Counted from the first letter of the stretch, positions 1 through 8,625 are shown. The stretch is DNA of 58,842 nucleotides from Polycladidibacter stylochi (GCF_001562055.1 NZ_LLWE01000035.1:1-58842); one strand, 5' to 3'. The notes: generated by a model from the sequence alone, not told the origin. Numbers and translations are program-made.

Positions 1-1
1 A

Positions 2-91
2 ACTGGATTACCCATAAACCTGATAGAGCATCTAAGGCATGGCGAAAAAACTGCCCCAAGCGCTCAATAAACTAAAGAGTCGTGTACTGTG
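2..91 (+). repeat. Terminal repeat, left copy (probable IS end)
   Basis: Bases 2-91 are the exact reverse complement of 58753-58842. Identity stops abruptly at base 91, five bases before the stop codon of the neighbouring kinase. One frame is open from the contig edge to a stop at 68-70 (partial peptide ending in HGEKTAPSAQ) and a second frame is open to 73-75; either could be the C-terminus of a transposase. Both contig ends stopping inside the same element is typical of an assembly broken at a multicopy insertion sequence. The IS family was not recognised. Confidence 0.7.
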
Positions 92-95
92 CTTT

Positions 96-3000
96 TTATG
101 ACTGGATGAGTTCTAAGGAGTTCTTGACCTTACTCAAATGAGCCCGTAATGCCGCAGGTTTTACGGGTTTATGCAGTACGCTCATATGCTTGTCTTTCGC
201 TTCTTGACGCACTTCTTGTGTGCGGTCAGCTGTTATTAAAACAGCAGGGAACTCTTGACCAAACTTCCACCTTAAATTCATAACTGCATCAGGGCCTGTT
301 CCGGTGTCCAAATGATAATCAGCAAGAATAATGTGTGGCTCCGCCCTGTGAAGGTGGATTGCTTTTGCAGCTTCAACAGCAGATTTTGCCTTTAAAACGC
401 TACATCCCCAGCCTGTTAGAAGTGCTGCCATACCATCTAGTATCTGCTGTTCATTATCAATGGCAAGAACACGTAGGCCCTGTAGTTGTCCTGTTATCTG
501 TGTGGTGGCTTCTTCTCTCGATTCTTGTGGCACGCTGCTGGCACACTTTAAATCGAAGGAAAAGCAGGAGCCCTTGTGTTGTTGTGATTTAAGAGAAATG
601 TTTAAGCTGAGTACTTTACTAATCCGGTCAACAATTGAAAGACCGAGGCCAAGACCGGTGGCAACTCGTGCACCGTCATCCAATCTTTGAAACTCTTTAA
701 AGATATTTTCTTGTTGGTTTGGTGCAATGCCAATACCACTATCATACACTTCAATTCGTACCATTGAGCTACCATATTTTCGGCAGCCAACAACAACGCC
801 TCCCTCCCGAGTGTATTTTAAGGCGTTAGAAATTAGATTCTGTAACAAGCGCCTGAGTAGTCGTCTGTCAGAACGAACGGATATTTTGGTTGGTAGAATT
901 TTGAATTTAAGCCCTTTATCAGCAGCAATTGCCGCGAATTCTTTTCGTAAAGGATTAAAGATTTCGTCCAATCGGAAGACTGTGTATTGCGGCTTGAATG
1001 AGCCAGTATCAAACCGCGATATATCAAGAACAGCACTGATAATCTCTTCAACAGATTCAAGTGAGGTCTCGATATTATGAGCCAACGAACGATCAGTTTC
1101 ACTACCGTTAATAAATCGATCAGAAAGAGAAGAAGAATAGAGCCGGGCCGCATTCAAGGGCTGTAAAATGTCGTGACCTGCTGCTGCCAAAAATCGGGTC
1201 TTATCCTGAAAGGCATTCTCGGCAGTTTGCCGTGCCTCATTTAATTCATTATTGACTTTAGTTAGTTGCTCGGTGCGCTCTCGAACGCGTCGCTCTAAGG
1301 TTTCGTTGGCCCGCGCAAGTGCAGCCTCGGCTAAAACGCGCTCTGTGATGTCGCTATATGTCGTCACAACACCGCCATCTGGCATGGCATTGCTGCGCAC
1401 CTCTAACACACTGTCGCTTTGTAAAAAGTGCTCTTGGAATGCTTCAAAGTGTTGGCTGTATCGTTGAACTTTTTCCTTCGTTATTTGCTCGACATCGCCA
1501 TCACCGAATTCACCGCGCTCCGCACATAAATCGATGACTTTTTTAAGCGATGTACCAACCTGGCCAAACTCTGGGGGCAAAGATAAAAGCTCGCGAAAGC
1601 GCCTGTTCCAGCAGGTGAGCTCAAGGTTACTGTCAAAAACAGCAATACCTTGTTTTACCTGATCAAGGGCAATCTGCAGTAAATCCCTATTATACTGAAT
1701 AGCCTCGCTGGCATCATCGAGTAGTTTTATAGCTTCTTTGGTGTTGGTTGAGCGGCGTTTGAGCAGTAAGGTAATGACCAGCCTTGAAGAAGCAGAGCCA
1801 ATGGCGCTAGCGAGCAATTGCTCGGAAAACGATAGCGTGACACTATCTACAGCCATACTGGCTTCTATTTTGCGGTTGCTTTCACGCGAGAAACGATCAA
1901 ATGAACGCTGCGTTCTTTCCTCGCCGACATATCGGGCGATTGTCGCCTGAAGTTCTCCAATTGTCACAGATGTTCGCCACAAACCGCTGTTGGGAGAATG
2001 AGAAACACTATCAGGTACAAAAATGTTGGCTTGTACCCGCTCCGTAACCGTTGCTGGCCGACTAAGAGAAGCCAGTATATAGACAATTAGGTTTATCAAT
2101 AGCGATGCTAGAACCCCAACAACAAAAGGATCTGCACCTTCTATGCCCAATGGGTTGGTTAGATAAGCGGTTAATCCCATCGGGTCTTCGCCAAATAGGC
2201 TGGGGCTACTGGCATTGTGGTTGATAAATTCGGGCAGGAAGAGCGCATAAGTCCATACGCAAAAGCCAGCTATCATACCAGCAATAGCTCCGCGCGCATT
2301 CGCTCCCTTCCAAAAAAGCCCCCCAAAGAAGGCGGGAGCAAATTGTGCGATTGCTGCGAACGAAAGCAAGCCGAATGAAGCCAGTGCGGCGCTGTCGCCT
2401 GCGTAATTATAGTAGGAATATCCGGCAAGGATAACGCAAAAAATAGCAAGGCGACGAACGAATAGCAGTGTACGGCTCATATCCTTGCCAGATGAAGAGA
2501 TGATTTCGTCTTCATTGCCCCGCCTTAAAATAAGCGGCATAACAATGTCGTTGGAGACCATAATGGCCAGCGCAACTGTGGTGACAATGACCATAGCTGT
2601 AGCGGCAGAAAGCCCGCCAAGGAACACAATCAAGGTCAGCCATGGCAAATTGCTCTCCATTGGCAAGGCCAAGACAAACATATCCGGATTAATATTGTTA
2701 CCAACCAAAACCAGCCCGGCTAAAGCAATCGGTACAACAAAAATATTAATGGCTACGATATAGGCAGGAAACAGCCAGCGGGCGAGCCGTAATTCACTCT
2801 CGCTATTGTTTTCGGTAACAGTCACATGAAACTGACGCGGCAAGAGCAAAATAGCTACGAATGACAAGAGCGAAATAGCTATCCACCGGCCCCAGTTGGT
2901 CGGTGCATCAAGAGCTTGTCTAGCAAGAGCGCTGTCATAGGCTGCCGAGATGAGCTGTGCGGGATTGTCAAAAAGAAAATAGCTAACCCAAATCCCAACA

Positions 3001-3626
3001 GCAAGAAATGCAACAATTTTAACAATAGCTTCAAGGGCAATAGCACGCATTAAGCCTTCTTGGTGTTCAGTTGCATCAATATGACGTGTGCCGAATAAGA
3101 GCGCAAAAGCGGCCATTAGTAACGCAATGATAAAGGTTCCGTTTGCGGCATAAGGAAATGAGATGTCAAAATCTAATGGGGTTTGCACAAGCGTGCTGAC
3201 CGAAAGCGAAACGGCTTTGAGTTGCAAGGCAATATAGGGGATCATTCCAAAAACGGCAATCAATGTAACGAGAGCGGCAACAACGGGATTTTTGCCATAA
3301 CGTGCGGCCATAAAATCAGCAACGGATGTTATACGTTCCGCTTTAGCAAGGTGTACAACGCGGCGAACGAGCGGAAAAAATAATAGATAAAATAAAACTG
3401 GACCCAGATAGATTGCTAAAAACTCGTAGCCCCGTGCACTGGACATGCCAACTGAGCCGAAGAATGTCCATGAAGTGCAATAAACTGAAAGCGAGAGGGC
3501 GTATATGACAGGCCTACCTGCAAGCGAGTTTTTTCGCTTTCTTGCAGCGCGATCTCCCCAGCTGGCAACAACAAATAAGCAAAGAATATACCCTAGCGCG
3601 ACGGCAAATAGTAACCAGCCTGGCAA
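96..3626 (-). CDS. Hybrid sensor histidine kinase with N-terminal sodium/solute symporter-like domain, PAS and receiver
   Basis: This is an inner-membrane hybrid kinase of 1176 residues. Residues 1 to about 520 are a multi-helix region of the sodium:solute symporter (PutP/SSF) type, which may sense or carry a substrate. A PAS domain follows at about 655-770, then a coiled-coil linker, a HisKA domain with the phospho-acceptor in the box GHDILQPL (His818), an HATPase domain at about 925-1035 and a C-terminal receiver with acceptor Asp1103 in LADYH. The architecture resembles CbrA/NahK-type kinases. The start is TTG, supported by a GGGGGAGC ribosome site. No cognate regulator is adjacent. The stop codon lies five bases from the repeat boundary, so an element inserted directly behind the gene. 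The substrate is unknown. Confidence 0.9.
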   Translation of the reverse strand: MPGWLLFAVALGYILCLFVVASWGDRAARKRKNSLAGRPVIYALSLSVYCTSWTFFGSVGMSSARGYEFLAIYLGPVLFYLLFFPLVRRVVHLAKAERITSVADFMAARYGKNPVVAALVTLIAVFGMIPYIALQLKAVSLSVSTLVQTPLDFDISFPYAANGTFIIALLMAAFALLFGTRHIDATEHQEGLMRAIALEAIVKIVAFLAVGIWVSYFLFDNPAQLISAAYDSALARQALDAPTNWGRWIAISLLSFVAILLLPRQFHVTVTENNSESELRLARWLFPAYIVAINIFVVPIALAGLVLVGNNINPDMFVLALPMESNLPWLTLIVFLGGLSAATAMVIVTTVALAIMVSNDIVMPLILRRGNEDEIISSSGKDMSRTLLFVRRLAIFCVILAGYSYYNYAGDSAALASFGLLSFAAIAQFAPAFFGGLFWKGANARGAIAGMIAGFCVWTYALFLPEFINHNASSPSLFGEDPMGLTAYLTNPLGIEGADPFVVGVLASLLINLIVYILASLSRPATVTERVQANIFVPDSVSHSPNSGLWRTSVTIGELQATIARYVGEERTQRSFDRFSRESNRKIEASMAVDSVTLSFSEQLLASAIGSASSRLVITLLLKRRSTNTKEAIKLLDDASEAIQYNRDLLQIALDQVKQGIAVFDSNLELTCWNRRFRELLSLPPEFGQVGTSLKKVIDLCAERGEFGDGDVEQITKEKVQRYSQHFEAFQEHFLQSDSVLEVRSNAMPDGGVVTTYSDITERVLAEAALARANETLERRVRERTEQLTKVNNELNEARQTAENAFQDKTRFLAAAGHDILQPLNAARLYSSSLSDRFINGSETDRSLAHNIETSLESVEEIISAVLDISRFDTGSFKPQYTVFRLDEIFNPLRKEFAAIAADKGLKFKILPTKISVRSDRRLLRRLLQNLISNALKYTREGGVVVGCRKYGSSMVRIEVYDSGIGIAPNQQENIFKEFQRLDDGARVATGLGLGLSIVDRISKVLSLNISLKSQQHKGSCFSFDLKCASSVPQESREEATTQITGQLQGLRVLAIDNEQQILDGMAALLTGWGCSVLKAKSAVEAAKAIHLHRAEPHIILADYHLDTGTGPDAVMNLRWKFGQEFPAVLITADRTQEVRQEAKDKHMSVLHKPVKPAALRAHLSKVKNSLELIQS

Positions 3627-3810
3627 AAGTGCTCCCCCTTCTTTTCAAATCGATGCCTTCCCCAAGGCATGTATAATTAATATGGAAGCTACAAATTAGC
3701 TTTGTAATAAGTGCAAGGCAAGCAAGATAAATACAATAATTAACAATAGTTATATTAATAATAAAAAATAACTGATTAAAATATACAGTTGAACAATACT
3801 GCAAACATGA

Positions 3811-3828
3811 CAAGATTTTCTTATCTTG
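3811..3828. promoter_or_regulatory. Palindrome upstream of the unknown 272-residue gene
   Basis: CAAGAT and ATCTTG flank a six-base centre, giving an 18-bp inverted repeat 70 bases before the start of the next gene and within the divergent gap to the hybrid kinase. It could be an operator. The AT-rich arms make a terminator less likely. Confidence 0.25.
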
Positions 3829-3897
3829 ATTTTGTATTTATTAGTTTGCTTTCAACTATTCCATGGCAAACTAACAGCTCTGTTAGGATAATAAACG

Positions 3898-4716
3898 GTG
3901 GTTAACTCGCGAAAACTGCACACAAGTAGCTCGAGGGATAAGCAAAACATCCCTATGTCGCCTTTGCTCTCGGGAGTTTTGTGCAGTGGCACCGGTTTAC
4001 ATAATAAGAAAAATATTTTTCCCAGGAGCTCTGCTGTGAACCAATCAAGCCTTAATCAAGAAAAACAAAGAATAAACATAATGGAATTGGCTGCTTTTGC
4101 CCCCCCCAAAGAAAGTTTACTGAAAAAGCTCGGTCAGCGAATTTGGTCACGTTCTCCAATTAATAGTAGGGATAAGCTTGTGCTGATTATGCAGCAACGT
4201 GCTGCATTTGTTTTGTATTGTTTAGCGATTGATCGTCTGGAGGAAGCAAAACAGAGTGAGCCAGAACATCAGTATTTTATAGCAGGCAAGCAAAGCACTA
4301 TGGGCACGCTCTATACGATGTCTTACGCTGTTATTGCTGACTTGGTACTGCATTTGATGCGCAAATCTGTTTTAGCAGATCCTCAATATATTGCTGGCTC
4401 GATAACCCGGGTATCAAAGAGGTCAATTGAAGCAGCGCAAAAGGATGCTGTCATCTATCCCTTACAAAGGTCGCTTTATAAAGAGTGGCAGAGTATGTTT
4501 CTTTCTGAAAGGTTGCGTGCAAGTGCAATGGCACCATTAAATAAATCATATTTTCCATCACAAAATCTTATGGATCAGCTATGCCAACTGCTTTTGAACA
4601 ACGAACCCAATAGGTCATCAAAGCAGGTGTTACTACAAAAAAGGCTGAGAGTAATATTAAGCGTCATAGAGAGAGAGCTTGATCGTAAAATGAATTATAA
4701 ATCACTCCTCGAATAA
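3898..4716 (+). CDS. Hypothetical protein, 272 residues
   Basis: I do not recognise this protein. It is basic and mostly helical in appearance. The first 60 or so residues are Ser/Asn/Lys-rich and low in complexity, so the native start may be one of the internal ATG codons at 3955 or 4081 rather than the GTG at 3898, which has only a weak AGGATAA-like site. The region from about residue 95 (LVLIMQQRAAFVLYCLAI) onward looks like a folded helical domain. No signal peptide and no convincing membrane segment are visible. It stands alone between two sensor kinase genes, and a rho-independent terminator follows at 4830. The lack of shadow-frame overlap and the long open frame support a real gene. 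Confidence 0.6.
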   Translation: MVNSRKLHTSSSRDKQNIPMSPLLSGVLCSGTGLHNKKNIFPRSSAVNQSSLNQEKQRINIMELAAFAPPKESLLKKLGQRIWSRSPINSRDKLVLIMQQRAAFVLYCLAIDRLEEAKQSEPEHQYFIAGKQSTMGTLYTMSYAVIADLVLHLMRKSVLADPQYIAGSITRVSKRSIEAAQKDAVIYPLQRSLYKEWQSMFLSERLRASAMAPLNKSYFPSQNLMDQLCQLLLNNEPNRSSKQVLLQKRLRVILSVIERELDRKMNYKSLLE

Positions 4717-4752
4717 ATAATTGATACTAAACTACGAAAAAATATACAAATA

Positions 4753-4768
4753 TTGAAATTTATTTCAA
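4753..4768. promoter_or_regulatory. 16-bp palindrome TTGAAATTTATTTCAA, copy 1
   Basis: An inverted repeat TATTGAAAT-TT-ATTTCAATA spans 4751-4770. Its 16-bp core recurs exactly at 23746-23761. Exact recurrence of a long palindrome in two intergenic regions suggests binding by one dimeric transcription factor, which is unidentified. Confidence 0.4.
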
Positions 4769-4829
4769 TATCAAGGAGCTCAAACTATCTTCCTATAGGT
4801 ATATACCTAAGCCTTTTCCCCGACTTAAT

Positions 4830-4856
4830 TGTCGCAGGAACGCTGCGACATTTTTT
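4830..4856 (+). terminator. Rho-independent terminator after the 272-residue gene
   Basis: The stem TGTCGCA/TGCGACA with a seven-base loop is followed directly by six T residues. It lies about 115 bases after the upstream stop codon. Confidence 0.8.
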
Positions 4857-5076
4857 CACGTTATAATTGTATACATTATTTGTGATTGATTTTTATTCCA
4901 GTATTAAAATTGATGAATGAATATGATTATCTGTTCCATAGGATTCTAAGAAACTACCTCTAGAAAAAGTTACGTAGTGATAACCTATAGATATATATAA
5001 GTTTTCTATAATATTCTTGTTAAATAAAATTTAATCTCCTTTATTTCAGTGAAAAAATTTTAAAGAAATATTCAAA

Positions 5077-5178
5077 ATGAAATACGCTTGGGCTCGTGAG
5101 AATTTATCAATTTATGCGAGTGATAACAAAATCGTTTCTTCTAAACGCGTCGATGTATCCGTAAAATGGCGTGGTTAA
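5077..5178 (+). CDS. Candidate small ORF (33 residues) upstream of fixL
   Basis: ATG to TAA reads MKYAWARENLSIYASDNK and continues for 15 residues. The ribosome site is weak (AAAGAAA) and there is no homology I can name. Its last codons form the 5' arm of the inverted repeat at 5161-5200, so translation would open the hairpin, as in leader-peptide arrangements. It may equally be chance in a 560-base gap that otherwise has no gene. Confidence 0.2.
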   Translation: MKYAWARENLSIYASDNKIVSSKRVDVSVKWRG

Positions 5179-5200
5179 GCGATTGACCTAGCCATTTTAC
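5161..5200. other. Inverted repeat (10-bp arms) upstream of fixL
   Basis: GTAAAATGGC and GCCATTTTAC are perfect arms separated by 20 bases, 77 bases before the fixL start. No T tract follows, so it is not a standard terminator. It may be an operator pair or an RNA structure in the fixL leader. Confidence 0.45.
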
Positions 5201-5277
5201 TGAGATAGCTCATTACAACTAAATCCCCATCTGCTTAGGCAAAAAATGCCAAGCCAAAATAATTTTGAGGAAGTCAT

Positions 5278-6420
5278 ATGCTGGTTTCCACGGCTCGTTT
5301 ACATAGCGTCCTTAAAACGGCTGTCGATGGCATTATCGTTATTGATGATAGTGGCACCGTCTTGGTTTTCAATGATGCGTGTGTGCACTTGTTCGGATAC
5401 GAACGTGATGAAGTAATTGGCAAAAACGTTAGCATTCTCATGAGTGAGGATGACGCTAAATCACATGATGCGCATATTAAACGCTATCTGGATACCGGTG
5501 AGAAACGTATCATTGGGCAAGGGCGCGAAGTTAGCGGTTGTCACAAAGATGGTTCCCCAATACCCATTGAATTGTCGGTTGGTGAGGCTGACACTTCAGA
5601 AGGGCATCAATTTATAGGTATCATTCGCGATTTGCGTGCCAGAAAGGCATTCGAGCAGCGCGTACGTGATTTGCAATCAAATCTGGTGGTAATGACGCGC
5701 GTGAATGCATTGGATGAAATGGGTGCTGCAATTGCCCATGAAATCAACCAGCCATTAACAGCGGTGATGCTGTATTTGCAAACCGCTGCCAGACGTATGA
5801 AAACGCTCGAAGAACAAGACCCTCAGCTGCTTTCCATAATGACAAGAGCTGTTGATGAAGCTGACCGTGCTAGTAAAATTATCCAGCGCATGCGTTCTTT
5901 TGTTGAAAAGCAGGAGCCGCAAAAAGTTGGTGTAAATCTAGCCAGTTTGATAGATGAATGTGTCGAGTTGGTCATGTTGGGGCACAAGAATGATAATATA
6001 AATGTCATATCCAATTTCTCTGATCATGACTATAATTTAACAGTCGATGCTATTCAAGTTCAGCAGATACTTGTTAATCTTATCCGTAACGCTTGCGAGG
6101 CCATTAAAGACTGCAAAAAGCAAGAGGTTTACGTGGATGTTGATATAGCTGCAACTGACGTTTTTATTAAAGTAACCGACACAGGCCCTGGTTTGTGTGA
6201 GGAAGTCAGAGAGCAGCTCTTTAAGGCTTTCACTGGGACAAAGCGGCGCGGTTTGGGAGTAGGGCTTGCTATTTCTCGTAGTATCGCTCAAAACCACGGG
6301 GGAGATTTGTTTGTAGAGCCGTATGTAAAAGGCAAAGGTGCTACTTTTGTACTGCGGCTTCCTCTAGGGCTGGATGGAGCCGATGGACAATCAAACCTAG
6401 CTAGTGCGTCGATGATTTAA
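5278..6420 (+). CDS. fixL: Oxygen-sensing heme PAS histidine kinase FixL
   Basis: FixL is a soluble oxygen sensor that autophosphorylates when its heme is deoxygenated and passes phosphate to FixJ. This 380-residue form has a PAS domain at about 8-120 with the proximal heme histidine context SHDAHIKRY (His63) and the conserved arginines of the FixL heme pocket (Arg69, and Arg83 in GQGREVSG). The dimerisation/H-box carries His154 (AHEINQPL), the N-box is around Asn271, and the ATP lid glycines are DTGPGL and GLGVGL. No membrane helices are present, unlike the rhizobial membrane-bound FixL. The ATG has a GAGGAAG ribosome site. It is followed 21 bases later by fixJ, in one operon. Heme binding is inferred from the conserved residues. 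Confidence 0.95.
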   Translation: MLVSTARLHSVLKTAVDGIIVIDDSGTVLVFNDACVHLFGYERDEVIGKNVSILMSEDDAKSHDAHIKRYLDTGEKRIIGQGREVSGCHKDGSPIPIELSVGEADTSEGHQFIGIIRDLRARKAFEQRVRDLQSNLVVMTRVNALDEMGAAIAHEINQPLTAVMLYLQTAARRMKTLEEQDPQLLSIMTRAVDEADRASKIIQRMRSFVEKQEPQKVGVNLASLIDECVELVMLGHKNDNINVISNFSDHDYNLTVDAIQVQQILVNLIRNACEAIKDCKKQEVYVDVDIAATDVFIKVTDTGPGLCEEVREQLFKAFTGTKRRGLGVGLAISRSIAQNHGGDLFVEPYVKGKGATFVLRLPLGLDGADGQSNLASASMI

Positions 6421-6441
6421 TCAAAAAGAAGGATCTGTGCA

Positions 6442-7050
6442 ATGACGTCTCTACCCTATGTCATTCATGTTGTTGATGATGACCCGGCTGTTCGGGATGC
6501 GCTTTCACTGCTATTTGAAACCGAGGGTTTCACAGTTGGCGCTTACGCAAATGCAGAAGAGTTTTTGCAGGCTGTGTCTGTAAAAAAACCGGATTGCGTG
6601 TTGCTTGATGTTCATATGCCGGGTCGCTCTGGCATAGACATTCTAAAAACCTTGCACAACGAACACTTTCCATCTCCGATTTTTATCATTTCCGGCCAAG
6701 GCGATATTCCAATGGCTGTGGAAGCGATCAAGTCAGGTGCCTATGACTTCATTGAGAAACCTTTCGATGTTGATAGCATCATAGCGCGTGTTCGTGAAGC
6801 TGTTGCCAGTGTGCATAGTTCCAATGCCTCTGGTCTAGCTGTATTCCCGGGCTCTGAAACGCTGACACCGCGTGAGCGCCAGGTTCTGCAAGAGATTACC
6901 GCAGGCTCATCAAATAAAGAAGCGGGTCGCAACCTGAAGATTTCCCCACGCACTGTTGAGGTACACCGGGCGCGAATCATGGAAAAGTTGGGTGCACGCA
7001 ATGCTGCTGATTTGGTACGTATAGTGCTAACTGGTGAAAACCCTGCCTAA
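6442..7050 (+). CDS. fixJ: Response regulator FixJ
   Basis: This is a two-domain transcription activator that receives phosphate from FixL and switches on fixK. Residues 1-125 form the receiver, with acidic residues DDD at 12-14, acceptor Asp56 in LLDVHMPG and Lys106 in EKPF. Residues about 138-195 are a LuxR/NarL-type helix-turn-helix starting LTPRERQVL and containing SPRTVEVHRARIMEKL. Its length of 202 is normal for the family. The ATG is preceded by AAGGAT. It lies immediately downstream of fixL. A long inverted repeat follows the gene, so transcription into the next gene may be attenuated or independent. Confidence 0.95.
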   Translation: MTSLPYVIHVVDDDPAVRDALSLLFETEGFTVGAYANAEEFLQAVSVKKPDCVLLDVHMPGRSGIDILKTLHNEHFPSPIFIISGQGDIPMAVEAIKSGAYDFIEKPFDVDSIIARVREAVASVHSSNASGLAVFPGSETLTPRERQVLQEITAGSSNKEAGRNLKISPRTVEVHRARIMEKLGARNAADLVRIVLTGENPA

Positions 7051-7080
7051 CTTGGTGTTATTCCTATATAAATCATGAAG

Positions 7081-7126
7081 TATTAACCCGCATTCTAGCA
7101 GAATTGCAGAGCAAGGCGGGTTAATA
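7081..7126. other. Inverted repeat between fixJ and the FixT-like gene
   Basis: TATTAACCCGC and GCGGGTTAATA are perfect 11-bp arms around a 24-base centre. No T tract follows on either strand. Its architecture is similar to the repeat upstream of fixL, although the sequence differs. It could be an operator pair, a processing site or a mild attenuator. Confidence 0.45.
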
Positions 7127-7229
7127 CGCACGACAAGTACTGCAAATAGGCGATATTGTCGCACACACGAGCCGCAAGTTGTAATCGTTGAAATTACAAT
7201 TGAGGCATGCTGGGTGGGAGAATTGCCGT

Positions 7230-7595
7230 TTGATACATGTTATTGAGGACGATTTTTCGGTACGTGATGCATTGCAGCATTTGTTCACAGAACTTGGTGC
7301 CAGTTCGTGTACTTATAGTGACGCTGAAAGTTTTTTGAATTTCCTGAAACAGGTGACAGCAAAAGATTGTGTTCTAGTAGATCTACATCTTCCGGGAATA
7401 AGTGGTGTTGAAGTTATTAAGTATCTGCGCGAGTTAAGTGATCCGCCGCATATTGTCGCAATTACTGGGAAGTCTCTAGCCGAAATAAACAAGGCCTTTA
7501 CAGGTATTAAGAGGCCGCCAATAGTCCGTAAGCCATTGAAAGAAGAGTGTCTTTTAAGGGAAATGGATTTAGGTACAGCTCTCAATAGTGCGTGA
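7230..7595 (+). CDS. Single-domain receiver, FixT-like
   Basis: This is a stand-alone receiver of about 121 residues that closely resembles the FixJ receiver (IEDDFSVRDALQHLF against VDDDPAVRDALSLLF). It keeps the acceptor in LVDLHLPG and the lysine in RKPL but has no DNA-binding domain. In Caulobacter and Sinorhizobium, FixT proteins of this kind inhibit FixL phosphorylation and close a negative feedback loop. Its position between fixJ and fixK supports that role, which is inferred. The TTG start at 7230 is chosen because GGGAG lies nine bases upstream and the protein then begins like FixJ; a longer TTG start at 7188 has no ribosome site. Three cysteines lie in the domain and a fourth just before it. 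Confidence 0.75.
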   Translation: MIHVIEDDFSVRDALQHLFTELGASSCTYSDAESFLNFLKQVTAKDCVLVDLHLPGISGVEVIKYLRELSDPPHIVAITGKSLAEINKAFTGIKRPPIVRKPLKEECLLREMDLGTALNSA

Positions 7596-7664
7596 ATGGT
7601 AACCCCTTTATTCTAAGAATTGTTTCTTTGGAATAAAATAGTTGTTGCATAATCACGCAGAAAT

Positions 7665-7678
7665 TTGCTTCAAGTCAA
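7665..7678 (+). promoter_or_regulatory. FixK/FNR-type box upstream of fixK
   Basis: TTGCTTCAAGTCAA fits the FixK consensus TTG(A/C)-N6-(T/G)CAA. A class II start 41 bases downstream of its centre would lie near 7713, leaving an 80-base leader to the fixK ATG. Autoregulation of fixK is suggested. Confidence 0.55.
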
Positions 7679-7795
7679 AACATGGGTTTTATTCGTGACG
7701 GGACGAGGCCTATGGATTTTGTATAGCCAAGTGGCAAAGGACGATGCCGCTGCTATGATAATTTATAGCAAACCATTGGTTTGCGAGGAGGGAGA

Positions 7796-8518
7796 ATGGT
7801 GCATTCACTACATGCCAACGGCTTGGAAAGTGATGGCAGCCATGAAGATAATGCTGTTGGAGTAGGTCAACCGACCGGCTCAAATAGTGCCATGCGCAAT
7901 GCTGGCCGAAAACACAAACTCAATGCTCATGATGTCCTTTTCTATGAGGGTGATAAGGCTGAGCGGCTGTATGAGGTCGTACATGGCGTTGTGATGATGT
8001 ATAAACTGCTTCCCGATGGACGGCGGCAAGTAGTCTATATTGTTAGAGAAGGCGATATGCTCGGTTTCTCGAAAGAAGAAAACTACGATTGTACAGCAGA
8101 AGCTTTGAGTGATACTGAGCTGTTGGTTTATGAAGCGCGTGAAGTGGCTTCATCTGCTTATATGCAGTCTTACATCAACAAATGCTTGCTTGGACAAATG
8201 GAAAACCTGCACGAACATGCTGTTTTGCTTGGCCGTAAATCGGCGCTGGAGCGTGTTGCGACGTTTCTAATGAGTTTGGTTCCCAATAGAGGTGGTACAG
8301 GTTGTGAAGGACCGCCAGAGCCTGAAGCGGATGATACAAGAACCGTGGTGCTTTCGATGACACGTCAGGAGATCGCCGACTATTTGGGGCTCACCATTGA
8401 AACTGTCAGCCGTGTCGTATCGCAGCTTAAAAAGCGCGGACTGATTAAAGTTGAGAAACAAGATAGCATTCATATCACCAATATCTGTGGGATTTGCCAG
8501 TTAACTGGAATTCACTAG
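7796..8518 (+). CDS. fixK: Crp/Fnr-family regulator FixK
   Basis: This is a 240-residue transcription regulator with a cyclic-nucleotide-binding-like beta roll at about 45-130, a dimerisation helix and a C-terminal helix-turn-helix at about 188-212 (MTRQEIADYLGLTIETVSRV). The E..SR recognition pattern matches proteins that bind TTGAT half-sites. The N-terminal region contains no cysteines, so it is FixK-like rather than an Fe-S oxygen sensor such as FNR; oxygen control comes through FixLJ. The ATG at 7796 is fixed by AGGAGG at 7786-7791; an upstream in-frame TTG at 7781 is unlikely. It should activate ccoNOQP and hemN, which both have matching boxes. Confidence 0.92.
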   Translation: MVHSLHANGLESDGSHEDNAVGVGQPTGSNSAMRNAGRKHKLNAHDVLFYEGDKAERLYEVVHGVVMMYKLLPDGRRQVVYIVREGDMLGFSKEENYDCTAEALSDTELLVYEAREVASSAYMQSYINKCLLGQMENLHEHAVLLGRKSALERVATFLMSLVPNRGGTGCEGPPEPEADDTRTVVLSMTRQEIADYLGLTIETVSRVVSQLKKRGLIKVEKQDSIHITNICGICQLTGIH

Positions 8519-8586
8519 GCTTCGCTCAATAGCGAGGTTTCGCTAAATGTGATGTGTCTTATACAGATTAGTTGGTGTGAGAGTTC

Positions 8587-8623
8587 GCCAGTGCTGTAGC
8601 AAAAGAAGCAGCACTGGCTTTAT
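8587..8623 (+). terminator. Terminator between convergent fixK and hemN
   Basis: GCCAGTGCTG and CAGCACTGGC form a 10-bp stem with a 12-base loop, followed on the plus strand by TTTATTATTAT. It lies about 70 bases past fixK and three bases before the hemN stop. Confidence 0.65.
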
Positions 8624-8625
8624 TA

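Noticed and set aside
3514-3813. 99-codon minus-strand ORF overlapping the hybrid kinase start
   Set aside because: It overlaps the N-terminal coding region of the kinase and its sequence is low in complexity; no ribosome site.
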